Shown in pieces: positions 48,589 through 59,701 of a stretch of 64,000 bases of DNA. Location: contig SWDT01000015.1 of the NCBI GenBank assembly GCA_009193035.1, forward strand, positions 62,001 through 126,000. The letters are read 5' to 3'. A model generated the notes under the pieces. It saw nothing but the letters and a program-made list of their open reading frames with translations, was not told the origin of the DNA and searched no databases. The DNA comes from Halicephalobus mephisto. Lineage: Eukaryota; Nematoda; Chromadorea; Rhabditida; Panagrolaimidae. Position 1 is the first letter of the stretch, and every line of letters starts with the position of its first letter. A program made the translations under genes and the position numbers.

Positions 48589-51220
48589 GACTAAAACGGA
48601 GAGTTTGCGATGACAACCGGTGGATCTGAATCTTTTCCATCTACTCAGGCAATCATCCGCACTCATAAATGTGCTAAAAGGAGATAAATAAAATCAAGAA
48701 TATTTTTGCAAGCCCGCTGTTAGTTGTAAACAAGTAATAGATCGTTTCCACTGTTGTTTGTACCAAGTCATAGGACATTGTTCCGCTATTTTCCTTTTAA
48801 TTTAGATTGTTTCAAATCAGGTAAAATCGACCGTAGGCAGAACGGAATTGAAGATTAGAAAAAACAGACATGTGATCTTTTGACCCTGAGGATCATGTCT
48901 GTTGGTCTCAGTTAATCGTTAATTCGATAATTGGCGCCGCGAGATTGTCGCCCGATCAACTCAGAAATTTGACACTGTTGTCTAATTTAAAGTCCCTGAG
49001 GACACTGTACCGGCATTAAGAACAAAAGTTATTATTCTTTGTTTCAGTAAGCAGAATGCTTCGAGAGATTAATTGTTGAAGGTCGTAACACTTGTGTGAT
49101 CAGTTTTCTTTGTGAGGAGTAGATTACAGATCAGTTTGTGACGTTTTTGGCGTCAGAAGGCTTAGAACTGGATCTATCACGTCGTCTAATCCCATTTTAT
49201 CACGGGATCGATCTAAATTTGGATGTTCTTTTCGCGAAAACAAAGACGGAGGATCTGAACAGAGATCAATCGTCAAATTAACAAGCATTGACGTCGATTG
49301 CATTCTGTTCACATTTGAAAATAATCTTGCTATTTTTGTACAAAAACTTGATCACATTACTTCAGATTCGACCCCCTACTTAGAGCAATATTTTTTTCGA
49401 CGATTCGAGAATTGATCAGTGATTGATTATTTATGAAGTTACGTCTTGAAATATTCAAAATTTTAGTCTGGAATTTTTTCGTTGAAAATTTCGAAATTAT
49501 GTTCACGAAATAGTCTGATTATTCGAAAAAAGGTGTTGAAAACTCGGATTCTGGTTTCGACATGAGTTGTTTACAATTTAACCATCTGAAGATCTTTGAA
49601 TTCAAGTTTTTCGGCCTCTGGCCAACATGTTTCGTAATTACAATAGTCCAAAAATTAAAAATGAACAGATTATATTCTGCAAGATTGAAGACATTAATTT
49701 TGATTAACATTCCTAAATGCTCACACCCTTGTTTTGACATTTTCACCATGACCAGTCACAGAATCCCCGTTCCGAAGGTCGAAAACTGGGTTAATTTGGC
49801 CTTTGTTGCTGCGATTAAAGTTATTTAAAAATTAACTTTTCACAAAGCCGAAAGTAAAAATCGTTACTAACAGGTTTGAAACTGAAATTTACGATTCCCT
49901 AGTCAGATTCGTACAATAAATTTTTATTTGGTCATTATCCAAACAATAATTGAGAACGATCAATCTTGTGTTGTGACCAGATAAATTTGTGCTTTTTATT
50001 TTTCCTTCAGGTTCTGATCTGCCTGGCGCCAGAACTTGGATGGACAAAGGTCGTTCGGTAATTTGATAATGCAGTTCAAGGTAAATATACATGTATCTTC
50101 CTACTTTCCACCTTCGGTTCTAGATATTCTTGGCTCAAGTTGAATACAGTAGTTACTTTGGTCTTTGATCGAGAAATTAAAAAAGAAGAAATGGAGCTGA
50201 TCTTCTGAAAAAACTCAGCAAGTACAAACATCGGTCGTGCAAGTATCATCGGACCAAAAACCAGACGTTGGAAGAATCTGGAATTGGTTGCAAGAATCAT
50301 GACTTTTCGTAGGGAAATTAGTAATCAGATGATGATCACGCGAGAGGGATATATTGATTGAATTTCGAAATTCCTTCTTTTTACCAAAGTACTCTGTAGG
50401 TCAATGTTCATTTCACTTCTCTGAATAAAGACAAAGCGATCAGTGATGCAATCCGTTCATATGATTTCCACTTGAGACTGACTAGTCTAAAAAAGCCCTT
50501 TCACGTGATCCTGGATGAAAACTTCATGTAAGCAATTACCCATATCAATAAACTGATGTTCACATTTTAATCAACTAAATCGGCGTAAACATCTTCTACG
50601 TAAACAGTTTTTTGATTTTTCATAATAGGTCAAGTCTCGTGATTGGTCATCGGAGAAGACAGTGATCAGATGTCCTTCTCCGGTTTCGCATGTCTCAAGA
50701 ACGTTTAATATTTGTGGGGAAAACGCCCAATTATGTTTTTTCTTTGTTTTGATGGTTTACAATGTGTCGATCTCACAACTAGTAGATACGTGACTAATCA
50801 GACAGGCGCCAGGTGAGACCCAGCCTTCGGGCCCCTATAAAAGTAGAAAGACTAGAAGATTACCAAAGTAATTCTGAATACTGCTTCTGTAAAGGGAACG
50901 ACCAGAAGTCCATAATTGAATTCTGTGGATTCTTTCGACTTCCACATGTTTTTCTGGATTATCGTAGAACATGCTTTATCCTTATGTAATCTTTGTTTGT
51001 TTGGTCCTCCCTTGTTATTAAAGTACATTTTTACCCTGATTACAAATCACATAAATTCTTGTTGAAATCTGTCCTATATTTCATTTGCTATTTCTGTTGA
51101 CGACCGAGATTACCAAAACAAGTCGAGTTTCTGTGTCCAAACTGGCCACCTAACAGAATCATATGGGGGAAGGGGGCGGAGTTTGGGATGGTTCCTTCCA
51201 TGAATCCTTCGAAATCAGTC
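48589..51220. other. Gene-poor region with an orphan TATA box
   Basis: No supported gene. At 50835-50843 CCTATAAAAG sits in a GC-richer promoter-like patch (GGCGCCAGGTGAGACCC at about 50805-50821), but downstream there is only a 38-residue hydrophobic frame (50946-51064). The transcript could be non-coding or a micropeptide mRNA. Confidence 0.35.
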
Positions 51221-51221
51221 T

Positions 51222-51231
51222 GATATAAAAA
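51222..51231 (+). promoter_or_regulatory. TATA box of the Ser-rich protein gene
   Basis: GATATAAAAAG lies about 90 nt before the ATG at 51311, with a G-rich GGGGGCGGAG element near 51171-51180 upstream. Confidence 0.5.
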
Positions 51232-51310
51232 GCGAATACGCGACCTCGGGATCAGTTTTGTTTTTTTTCTCCATTGAGACCATTTTTCCAGAATATTCTG
51301 ATCTATTGTC

Positions 51311-51793
51311 ATGGGAAAGCCACGATTCCATGAATCCCTCGTCAACATGCTCGGGGAATTTATCAACCTCAACAGAAACCCCGATTTCCGACTGTCCAAT
51401 TCTTCTGAGAAGTGCATCGCTAATGCCGTGAAACAAGAGAAAAAACATTCGTCAGTCTCCAACAATTCCATCACTAACATCTACATCGGTCCGGAGCCCA
51501 TCCGACCCTCCAGAACCCGCTCTTCTCATTCTGCCTGTATTCCTGAATCCACTGTCGGTTCATCAGAGTCCAGAAGACTCTCAGCCCCTCTCCTCAGACC
51601 CCGATCTCTCCTGAAGAAGTTCAAGTCGAGTTCCTTCGAGTCCAGGAATTCCACCATCTCTGAATCAGACGAGTCTGTGCTGGCAGAACTCCCAAGACAG
51701 AGAAGAAGCCGAAACAACTCCCAATCGTCTTCCCTCCTGGGGGATATTGCGAAATACTGTAATGAGATGGCTGCCATCCACACTCGAATCTGA
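51311..51793 (+). CDS. Intronless Ser/Arg-rich protein, unknown
   Basis: A single open frame encodes 160 residues. The N-terminus (FHESLVNMLGEFINLNRNPDF) looks helical; the rest is Ser/Arg/Asn-rich and probably disordered, with repeated basic-Ser motifs (RRLSAPLLRPRS, RQRRSRNNSQSS) typical of basophilic kinase or 14-3-3 sites; the end (LLGDIAKYCNEMAAIH) is again helical. No signal peptide or membrane segment. The TATA box upstream and an AATAAA cluster near 51866 support a real gene; the overlapping minus-strand frames are shadows. Family not recognised. Confidence 0.65.
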   Translation: MGKPRFHESLVNMLGEFINLNRNPDFRLSNSSEKCIANAVKQEKKHSSVSNNSITNIYIGPEPIRPSRTRSSHSACIPESTVGSSESRRLSAPLLRPRSLLKKFKSSSFESRNSTISESDESVLAELPRQRRSRNNSQSSSLLGDIAKYCNEMAAIHTRI

Positions 51794-52202
51794 ATTCTTT
51801 TGCATTTCAACATGATTCATAATTTATATATTTTCCATCGATCTCAAATATTTTTGTTATCCAAAAATAAAAATAAAAAATTAATCTGCGTATTAGTAGT
51901 TGAACACTAGGGACTTTTCTTTTTTTAAAAAGGCAAAAATGGAAATTTCCGTCGTCTCCTTGGAAACCTGGTTTCTTGTCCAAAAACGAGAGAAGAAAAA
52001 AGCCACAGCTAAAAAGAGGAAAATTCAAATTTCTCGTGTAGTGACCAGTGGCCAGGCTTTCCGTTCCTCCGGTGAAAGTCCACTCGTCTAGAATTCCGGC
52101 GTTCCGGGCCATTGAAATCATGTCCAAAATTGGTCTAGTTTTGTATTGAATGTTATTTTACAACTACCAATGGAATTTATTGATCATCATTAAGAATACA
52201 TA

Positions 52203-53743
52203 ATGTATTCTGGTGAAACTGAAAGTGACGAAGTTCGTGAAACTTGACTACTTAAAAATTAATAAATATGACTTCAGGAGGAACCCCAAGGCTACTCTCC
52301 TCGTCTTGACCCCATCGACGCTGCTGAGGCCGAATTCCTTCGAAAATTGAATTCTCTGAAAGTGGATTGCGTTCAACTCCACAAAACCCTGGAAAACGCC
52401 CTCAAGACGTCAGGTGTTTGTAAAAAGTACACAGGGGCATCTTCGAAAATTTCGACGAAGACTCACAGACAAGCTCTCTCGGAGATTCAGAACCTAGAAA
52501 GCCCTAGGAAAAGAAAAAACATCCTTTATCCCAAGAAAAAGATCAAAGTCGAGAACAAAACTTCTCCCAGAAGACCATCAAAACTTCAGAACTACTTGTT
52601 ACTAGAAAAGAGAAAACGGGAACTGAGACGATATCAACAAAAAAGAAAAGAACTCAGTGGTAGTTTCTATAACCATCTTTGTAAATGAAAACATACAAGA
52701 CTAAATTTTCAGAGCGACCTCACCTTATTCCCCTGAGACCAAAATCGGCTTCCATTAGGCCCATCATTAGGAGGAACGGGAACAGTAGATACAGCTGGTC
52801 CATGAAACTGAAATCAGCGAAGAGGAAACAACGAAAGTCCATTCCCTGGTTCCCAAGAAGGACGGTGCCAGAGCCTTTCTTATTCACCTTGAGGGAGGAA
52901 ATCACCCCAATCAGGGCCACCTATTCACATAAGTTCCTGGAACAGATGCTCCAGGAAAAGAAGAAGAAGGAAGAGCAAGAACTCTCTCGCCTGAGAAGAC
53001 AATTCGTCGCTAATCCGATTCCCGAAACGACTTATGTTTCGAACTTTAATTTCTATGTGGGGGTACGGTGTTTACTTTACTGTAAATTCATCAATCATGG
53101 TTTCAGCGACTGAAAAAACCAAAATCAAAAGATAAATTTCCTCCTTCATTAAAGCTATCCAGAATCCGATCTCAATCAGAACCGACTTTGTCGGGAAGAA
53201 CTCCATTCAAGGCCAATCCGGTGCCCCTGTCGACGTACGTGAGACCTTCCTCGACGGCGGATGAGGAGAGGGCTCAGAAAAAAGCCCAAAGAGCCATGGA
53301 GCTTCTCCTTCTCGCTAGGGAACCTTTCGGAATGAGCGTAAGTTTACAGTAAAACCACAATAGAGTAACTAACTTATCTCCAGGACCATTCCATAAGGTC
53401 CCACATCCAGTACAGAATCCGTCATCTCCCGACTTGCTACGAACCCAAACCGACCTTCAAGCCGAACATCACGAAGAGCGTCCCTGACTTCCGGCTTTTA
53501 CAGAGGGAATTCACAAACCGACTGCAGGAAGCAAGGGATACCCGACCTCCTACAGTGACCGAACCCTTCAGGTTCCACAATGAAGGGGTGTCTAAGCACT
53601 TTTGCGAGAACATGAAAGTCAAGCCTACTGTAGTCAAATTTAAAAATGGTGACTTCGAGTCCGGGAGATTGAAGACTAGTCAACGGAACAAGGGATCCAG
53701 TAGAACAATGTCTAGTTTATCCTCTGCCACCTTGAACGATTAA
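52203..53743 (+). CDS. FAM161-like: FAM161 (UPF0564) homologue, ciliary/centrosomal
   Basis: Exons 52203-52232, 52278-52659, 52713-53062, 53107-53337 and 53384-53743 give 450 residues. The N-terminus (AEAEFLRKLNSLK) matches the FAM161 LRKLEELK start; the UPF0564 core has VPEPFLFTLREE, RQFVANPIPETTY, PFKANPVPLSTYV, AMELLLLAREPFGM, and VPDFRLLQREFTNRLQEAR ending TVTEPFRFH. These repeat the ANPVP/KPF pattern of FAM161A/B in order. Human FAM161A is a microtubule-binding protein of the photoreceptor connecting cilium and centriole inner scaffold. A worm homologue would probably serve sensory cilia or centrioles. The homology is recalled, not searched. Confidence 0.75.
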
Positions 53744-54715
53744 GCAATTTTGATTTTTAGTAAAAACTAAATATTACAAAGGAAAATGAACAAAAGTCTG
53801 TAAAAGTTGAGAATATTAGAAATGCCAGAATTAACTTGAGTCAAAAATCTGCGTTTTCTTGCATTGATATTTGTACATTAAATGTCTTGCTAGTTTTCTT
53901 CCTTCACATATATTTCTTGTCCAGCATGGGTGAATTCCAAAATGACTACTTATTAAGCTATATTATTATAAAAATTATAAATAAACTTTTCCATGAAACT
54001 GTCAGCGCAGATTTCCAGAAAATTCCAGAAACTCAAATATCTTACATGACAATTTTGGTTTTGTGTAGTAATTATTTCGTAATTAGTAATTTGTGTTGGA
54101 TTGTGGATGATCTATTTGAGCGCAAACCACACCGCGTTGGTCCCGAAGGGAAATACCCTGAGGACCGACGAAATTTGTACGATTGCCTTTTGGCGGGAAT
54201 TTTAAAATTGCGCAATAATTGTGTTAGAGTTGTGTTTTATCTCGTGCCTGAGGCCCCAATAAAGTTTCTTCCATATATTTGTATTTACACGCGGATCCGG
54301 ATTCCCCAGCGACGATCCAACAATTTGAAACTATATTTTAGATAAATTTAGAAACTTCCGTATCGGAGTAAAAAATAATTAGTAATGGCAGTTGATGTTC
54401 GATCAGATACACCTCCATTTTTTCATTTCACAACTGGAAACAATCAACCACAACCACTTTAGAGATCAAATAAACAAATGAACATTCAACGAGGGGTTGA
54501 GGACCCTTATTGAATCAACGATAATTTTTGATTTTTAAAGTTTGCATTTCCACATTATTTTGAAAAACAATAAATTTTAAATTTCAAGGGGTTTTACTTT
54601 TTGGAATAAATTTCCACAATAGGAAAATATGAATCAACATTGATTCATATAAAATTGAAAAAGGAAAAACAAATGCTGAATTCACTTCAGAGAGCTTCCA
54701 CAATTATTTGACTAC
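53744..54715. other. Intergenic stretch with one long unsupported frame
   Basis: A 169-codon plus-strand frame (53836-54345) is open but AT-rich, without family features; the rest of the stretch is AT-rich and empty. Confidence 0.3.
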
Positions 54716-55281
54716 ATGAATCCCTCGGACGCTTCTGAAATTAAAAAAGAGGTAAAACTTGTTATTGAAAGTAATTTGGAATAAAACTTTCAGATTTTCA
54801 ATAAGATCAACTTGGTCAGAGCCAAATATCAAGTCGAGCCCCTTCAGCTAGATCAGGAACTCAATATGTAGGTCTAGAAGTTTCAAAAAGTACTGAATCC
54901 CATTCTAGAGAGGCTCAACAGTATGCTCAACAACTGGCCAAGGATGGGAGACTAAAGTACGGACAGAGTAACAAGTACGGAGAGAACTTGGCCGCTTGTC
55001 GTCAAGTCAAAAGTTAGTTATCCAACAAATAAATCTAAAACTTCATTTCAGGCTTTGACATTGTTGATCTCTGGGTTAGGGAGGCTTCCAGATACAACTT
55101 TGACAACCCAGAAAACTACAACTGCCTTCAGTTCACTCAGTTGGTCTGGAAAGACTCGAAGAAACTTGGAATCGGAATCGAGAAGAGCGAAAAAACAAAG
55201 TTCTACTATGTGGTGGCCTACTTTCACCCTCAGGGCAACACCGTCGGATGCTTTAAGGACAATGTTTTCCCTCCAAAATGA
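54716..55281 (+). CDS. GLIPR2-like: CAP/SCP-domain protein, GLIPR2 (GAPR-1)-like
   Basis: Exons 54716-54751, 54794-54867, 54909-55012 and 55052-55281 give 147 residues, close to human GAPR-1 (154). CAP signatures: INLVRAKYQVEPLQLDQELN, EAQQYAQQLAKDGRLKY, YGENL, FTQLVWKDSKKLGIGIEKS and YYVVAYFHPQGNTVG. The usual first active-cavity His (LxHS) is replaced (LKYGQSN). There is no signal peptide, so it is the cytosolic, Golgi-membrane-associated type rather than a secreted venom-allergen-like protein. It may bind lipids or regulate autophagy as GAPR-1 does (inference). Its end is 85 nt from the convergent small membrane protein gene. Confidence 0.85.
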
Positions 55282-55366
55282 CCCAAGAATTGCTAATCGT
55301 TGAATTTAATGAGTATATTCGATAAATTAATTTGAGAAATTTAGAGATCGAAAAGGAAATAAAGCT

Positions 55367-55696
55367 CTAGATTCTGATACTTCTTCGACGTCTTCTGTGA
55401 TAAAACGGAATCTGATAGCCTCCTTTGTATTCTCGGCTGGAAAATTTGCTGTTATTCAAGACCGCAATTTGTTTAAAAACTTACCATTTTTTACAAGTCA
55501 GTAAAATCAGAAGAACAATTCCAACGGTAAACAAAACCCCGAAGATAATGAGAATAATAATACTAAAAATAATTTAAATAGCTTAAATGGAAAATAAAAC
55601 TCACACAGCCAGATATGGAAAAGAGCTCCACTCAAAGTCCCTAATATCCATGTCCCCTACATTTTGGTTAAGGACATCGACAACTGGGTCTCTCAT
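55367..55696 (-). CDS. Small single-pass membrane protein, unknown
   Basis: Three tiny exons, 55696-55605, 55562-55485 and 55436-55367, have exactly matching phases and give 79 residues. An acidic N-terminal segment (MRDPVVDVLNQ...DMDIRDFEW) precedes one strong transmembrane helix (IIILIIFGVLFTVGIVLLIL) and a short basic tail ending YHRRRRRSIRI. No signal peptide is seen at this start, though a further upstream exon could supply one, because the open frame extends upstream without an ATG. Each frame is too short to stand out alone; the model rests on the three junctions. No family recognised. Confidence 0.5.
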
Positions 55697-56148
55697 CCTC
55701 AAGCCAGTCCTGTAAATCAGTTGGTTCAGCCTCAAGTGGCAAAGCAATTTCAAGAGCACAAACAGGTGGAAAATTGTTCGACTAATTGATCAGTTCCTCC
55801 AGTTTGAAAACCAGGAATTATGAAGCAGCATTATTTTTGAGGACAATATTTGTTTGCAACTCCATTATGCCCGTTTTATTGATTTACACAAAGAACTAAA
55901 ATTCAGCGTTTTCCAAAAAGGGTTTGAATCAATTCACACAAGTTGAAATCGATTGATGAGCTTGAATGCACTAAACCTTCTTTCCCATCCCGTAGAACGA
56001 GATGGAACTTCTTTGTCCTTCCGGAGACGACGAAACAACTCGATTTCTGTTTTTTCATGAGGATTTCCCGGAAATTTAATAATCCAAGTCTTACTGCAAA
56101 TGGGAAAGTCTCTTCCGAACATCTGATTCTGTCCCGTCAAAGCCTAAA

Positions 56149-56516
56149 ATGAAGCCAATCCTCAAGCTCCTTCTCCTGGCGATCTTAATCAAATTCGCCA
56201 TCGCCGGATGTCACAAGGATCTTGATTGTGGTCCTGAAGAGTACTGTAAAACAGAAACCGGCAACTGTGAGGTGGGTTGTCTTGTTTGTCACAGCTCTCA
56301 ACTCCGTCTTCAGCCAGAGTGATCCCGGTCCTGAAAAGACTCCAAAGAAAAGTGGAGATGTGTCTCCATGATGGACAGTGTCCTGCCCGTTTCCGATGTG
56401 TGGTGTTCTTCTGTGTCTACGTCGGCCCCGATGAGATCCCCCAAAGACACGAGGACCCGGCCATCTTGGTCAACGAGGCTCTGAGAAATGCAACGAGTCA
56501 GACGGCAGAAAATTAA
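56149..56516 (+). CDS. Small secreted cysteine-rich protein with two four-Cys modules
   Basis: Exons 56149-56275 and 56314-56516 (38-nt intron) give 109 residues. A clear signal peptide (LKLLLLAILIKFAIAG) precedes CHKDLDCGPEEYCKTETGNC, then after a basic spacer CLHDGQCPARFRCVVFFC. Both modules share C-x5-C-x5-C spacing, so they look like an internal duplication. The style recalls EB/dickkopf-like or WAP-like Cys modules common in secreted nematode proteins, but I cannot assign a family. The acidic tail (VGPDEIPQRHEDPAIL) is free of Cys. The intron is the shortest clean one seen here, and only donor GTGG|GTTGTC keeps the frame. Confidence 0.7.
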
Positions 56517-56791
56517 AACAGTGATATCTTACAATCAGTATGGACGTGTCTGGAAATAAAACATTTAATTTGTAAACATTATGAAAGAATAAAGAAAAAT
56601 CTACTGAATGAAAATTCGAAATCGAAGAACGCGCTGGACGATTTGCGTGATGAGACTCCGTGGCTTTCCTTCCATTCAGGCAAACCAGCACTTGGTTGAC
56701 GGTAATTCCCACATCAACGACCAGTTTTCTCATAGGTAAAGCCCACTTTTCCAGAATCACTGATTTCCAATACTTGGAAAATCTGGAAATC

Positions 56792-57976
56792 ATGTCCCGT
56801 TCCAAGGTCCCTCCCTCCAGTGATCACGATTCTGAACACTCCACGGCTTCTGTCTTCACCGACAGTTCTTCTGACTCCATCGCTACTTCCACAGTCAAGA
56901 ACGAGGGATTATTCTCGAGAAAGGTATTTATCGGAGGGTTACCGTTTGACGTCAACGAAAGTGGGTGTTCATATATGAATTTTGCACCAAACCTCTGTGA
57001 CTTCAGATGACCTACAAATCGCTTTTGGAGGGTTTGGAGCTTTGTACGTTGATTGGCCACGTCGTCAAGATCTCGTGAAAGGGCGTCTGGATGACCACGA
57101 ACGTCAATCCAACGGATACGTCTTCCTGATTTTCCAGTCCGAAGAGGCCATAGACAAGCTGATCAATTGTTGTTTTGTCAACAACGGGCGTTACTTCCTG
57201 GAGATGACCACGAGAACCAGCACTAAATCCGTGAGTTTGACTGATCCCAAGAGTGAATTTGATTTTACTACCATTGTTTCAGGTGCAAGTTCGTCCTTGG
57301 CGCAAATCAGATTCTTTCTACACCACTGGAGACTTCAACGACCCCATGCCGAAGATCAACCCTCATTACTCGGTCTTCATCGGAGGTGTTCCTCGTCCCA
57401 TTCGTGCTATTGATCTTGTGAGTGCGTTGGAAGGAGCTTATGGGAAAGTTACCTATGCTTCTATCGACACCGATCCCGAACTGCATTATCCCAAGGGTGC
57501 TGCTAGAGTCGTATTCGAGGAGTTTGTCAACTTCAAAGCTGCCATGAAAGGACGCCACATTGTCATCAATCATTGCGGAGTCAAGAAGAGAATCGACTTG
57601 AAACCGTACATCATTGACGAGCAGTGTTGTGACGCCTGTGTCGGGATCAACTGTGACGACAGAAGTGCTTCTTATTTCTGTGTCCATTGCTTGATGTACC
57701 TTTGTGAGCGTTGCTGGGATATTGTTCATCCTGTTGAAGTTTCTGCCGTCAAGAATCCACATCTACCTTTTGTTCGTTGCGGAGATGCCACCAAGGTTAG
57801 TTTGTGTTGACAGATGTGATAGTTTGTTTTTACAGCAATTGACGTATGTCCCCCATCACGTCAATCGACCTGTTTCTGATATCAATAGTCCTGCCCATCC
57901 ATCTTCTACGCCCATGTATTACAACAAAATGATTTATCCTTTTACTTTTGGAAATCCTTGTCGCATCCAAGTCTGA
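56792..57976 (+). CDS. CPEB-like: CPEB-family cytoplasmic polyadenylation element-binding protein
   Basis: Exons 56792-56960, 57007-57230, 57283-57795 and 57836-57976 give 348 residues. A short Ser-rich N-terminus precedes RRM1 (RKVFIGGLPFDVNENDLQIAF...ALYVDWPRR), the CPEB linker (VQVRPWRKSDSFY), RRM2 (HYSVFIGGVPRPIRAIDLVSAL) and the ZZ-type zinc-binding domain (CCDACVGINC, YFCVHCLMYLCERCWDIVH). CPEBs control translation and poly(A) length of germline and early-embryo mRNAs; C. elegans has CPB-1, CPB-2, CPB-3 and FOG-1. The N-terminal regulatory region is very short compared with most CPEBs. An in-frame ATG at 56660 offers a longer start. Confidence 0.93.
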
Positions 57977-59024
57977 ATTTGCATATGAACTAATGCAATT
58001 TTGTAATTTTATCTAATTTAAGAATCTAGCCGTAAGTTATTACATCTCGTATTATTTTTAGCATTATTTGGAGAGTATTTGAGGCTATTAATTTATTTCG
58101 GAAATAAATAATCAAAACTTTCGATCCGCAAAGTGAATTTCACTTTTTTGATTCTACGCAAAAATCTTAATCGATATTCGTAATTGATTATTTTTAGAAA
58201 TGGAACTTAGACTTTACCCAAGAAAACGGTCGTAAAAGGCTTTTAAAATCTTGAACATATGATTTGAACCATTTTTTTCTTGTTTGGATGAATTGTCTTC
58301 GATATTTTCCCGGGTCTTAACCTTAACGTCTATTCTCTCCGTTATCACGACGATAAAGACACTCCCTCAAGACCACTTATACATCCATAATAACAACTAA
58401 AATGACTACTTCTGACTGTATAGCATCCGAAGGAGATATTACTGAGTGCGTCTGTTTCTTGAAGAGAAAATAGCAATCACATAAATACCACACTTTAAGC
58501 ATTTTCGAACACCACAACATCATTGATTTCCATAACGTCCAAAATTAATACATTGTCCTGAACTCGATCAAGTACTCTAATTCCCTTTCATCAGTTTCAA
58601 ATTTATATAAAATTCTAAGTAAGAAACCGCAGATTCCGACTATCAAAAACAACAAGAAATTGATGACGAAATCAACGATCGAACAACCTTGATATTGAGT
58701 AACCAATCTGAATTCGCTGAATAAAAAAATTTGATTGCTGTCGCAATTTTCCCCTTAGAGCTGCACTAAACTTTCAATAAACGTGCAAATGTGGAAGAAT
58801 CATTTTCAACATGAAATTCCGAACCTCGATTTTTTCATTAGAAAAATAATGTTTTTACTAATTCTGAAAAATATAAATTTTCAAAAAGCGAAAACTTTTA
58901 ATGTCAAATGTGATTTGTTCTCCAGAACTGGATTTCTAATTTGATCGGGAATGATATTTCTGATATTTTTGTTTTTGATTGACGGACTAAAGAATGGATT
59001 TTTAGTTTTTTGGGAAGCAAATTT
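57977..59024. other. Intergenic stretch, nothing recognised
   Basis: AT-rich 3' flank of the CPEB gene. No frame, RNA gene or repeat was recognised. Confidence 0.35.
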
Positions 59025-59701
59025 CTAGGATATTTTGAAGTATTTAGTGAACATGATTATCCTGCCTCCACAGTTGGAGTGAGTAGCTCGTTCCTTCCTG
59101 TTTAGGGCCTTCTGGAGAGCTTTAAAGAGCTTCTTGATAAATTTCTTGTTAATCATCAGATTCAGTCCATCCAATACAAAAAGCTTCTGTTCGAAGACCG
59201 ACATTTTTGTAATGTCAGAAGTGTCTAGTTGATTCTTGATGTCTTTGAGGCCAGGATTTATGAAATCAGCTATCGTCTTTCTTGACTTCTTGAAGATATT
59301 GTAAATGGCTGCTTCATCGAGATTTATCTGGTAGCAGTTGTAAGACCCGATCAGATCGATTTTCTGGTCGGGGGTCAGAATCCGCAAGAACTTCTCTCCC
59401 ATTTTGTTATCCAGGTCTTGCAAAGTGAAGTTGTGGACCATGTGGCCGGCGAGGGAGTTCAAGAGCTAGATCGTGGATGTTCAGTGAAATTAATAATTAC
59501 CAACGACCTTACCGACATGATCTGACGTCGAGTCAGCTCTTTACTCACCAAAGTCCTGATCCTTCTAACCAATTGTCTAGCTTCTTTGCTGTCAGAAACC
59601 TTGACTCTGGATTTAGGAGTCAACAGACCTGTTGCGAAACTAAACAACGAAACCGTGATGAATAAATATCCATATATCCTCTCACAACGGAAACGTGTCA
59701 T
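59025..59701 (-). CDS. Secreted helical protein, unknown
   Basis: Exons 59701-59513 and 59465-59025 join in phase 0 and give 209 residues. A signal peptide (YGYLFITVSLFSFATG) is followed by a Lys/Leu-rich helical body with heptad-like spacing (LVRRIRTLVSKELTRRQIM, FLRILTPDQKIDLIGSY, VFEQKLFVLDGLNLMINKK, FIKKLFKALQKALNRKER). Few cysteines and no recognised motif. General features resemble small lipid-binding nematode secretory proteins, but the sequence does not match FAR or SXP patterns that I know, so no function is given. Confidence 0.6.

Noticed and set aside
51088..51480. 130-codon minus-strand frame over the Ser-rich gene start
   Set aside because: It overlaps the TATA box and coding start of the plus-strand gene and has no supporting features.
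53836..54345. 169-codon plus-strand frame
   Set aside because: AT-rich codons, no conserved motif, and no promoter or splice context; probably a chance frame, although its length makes it worth a transcript check.
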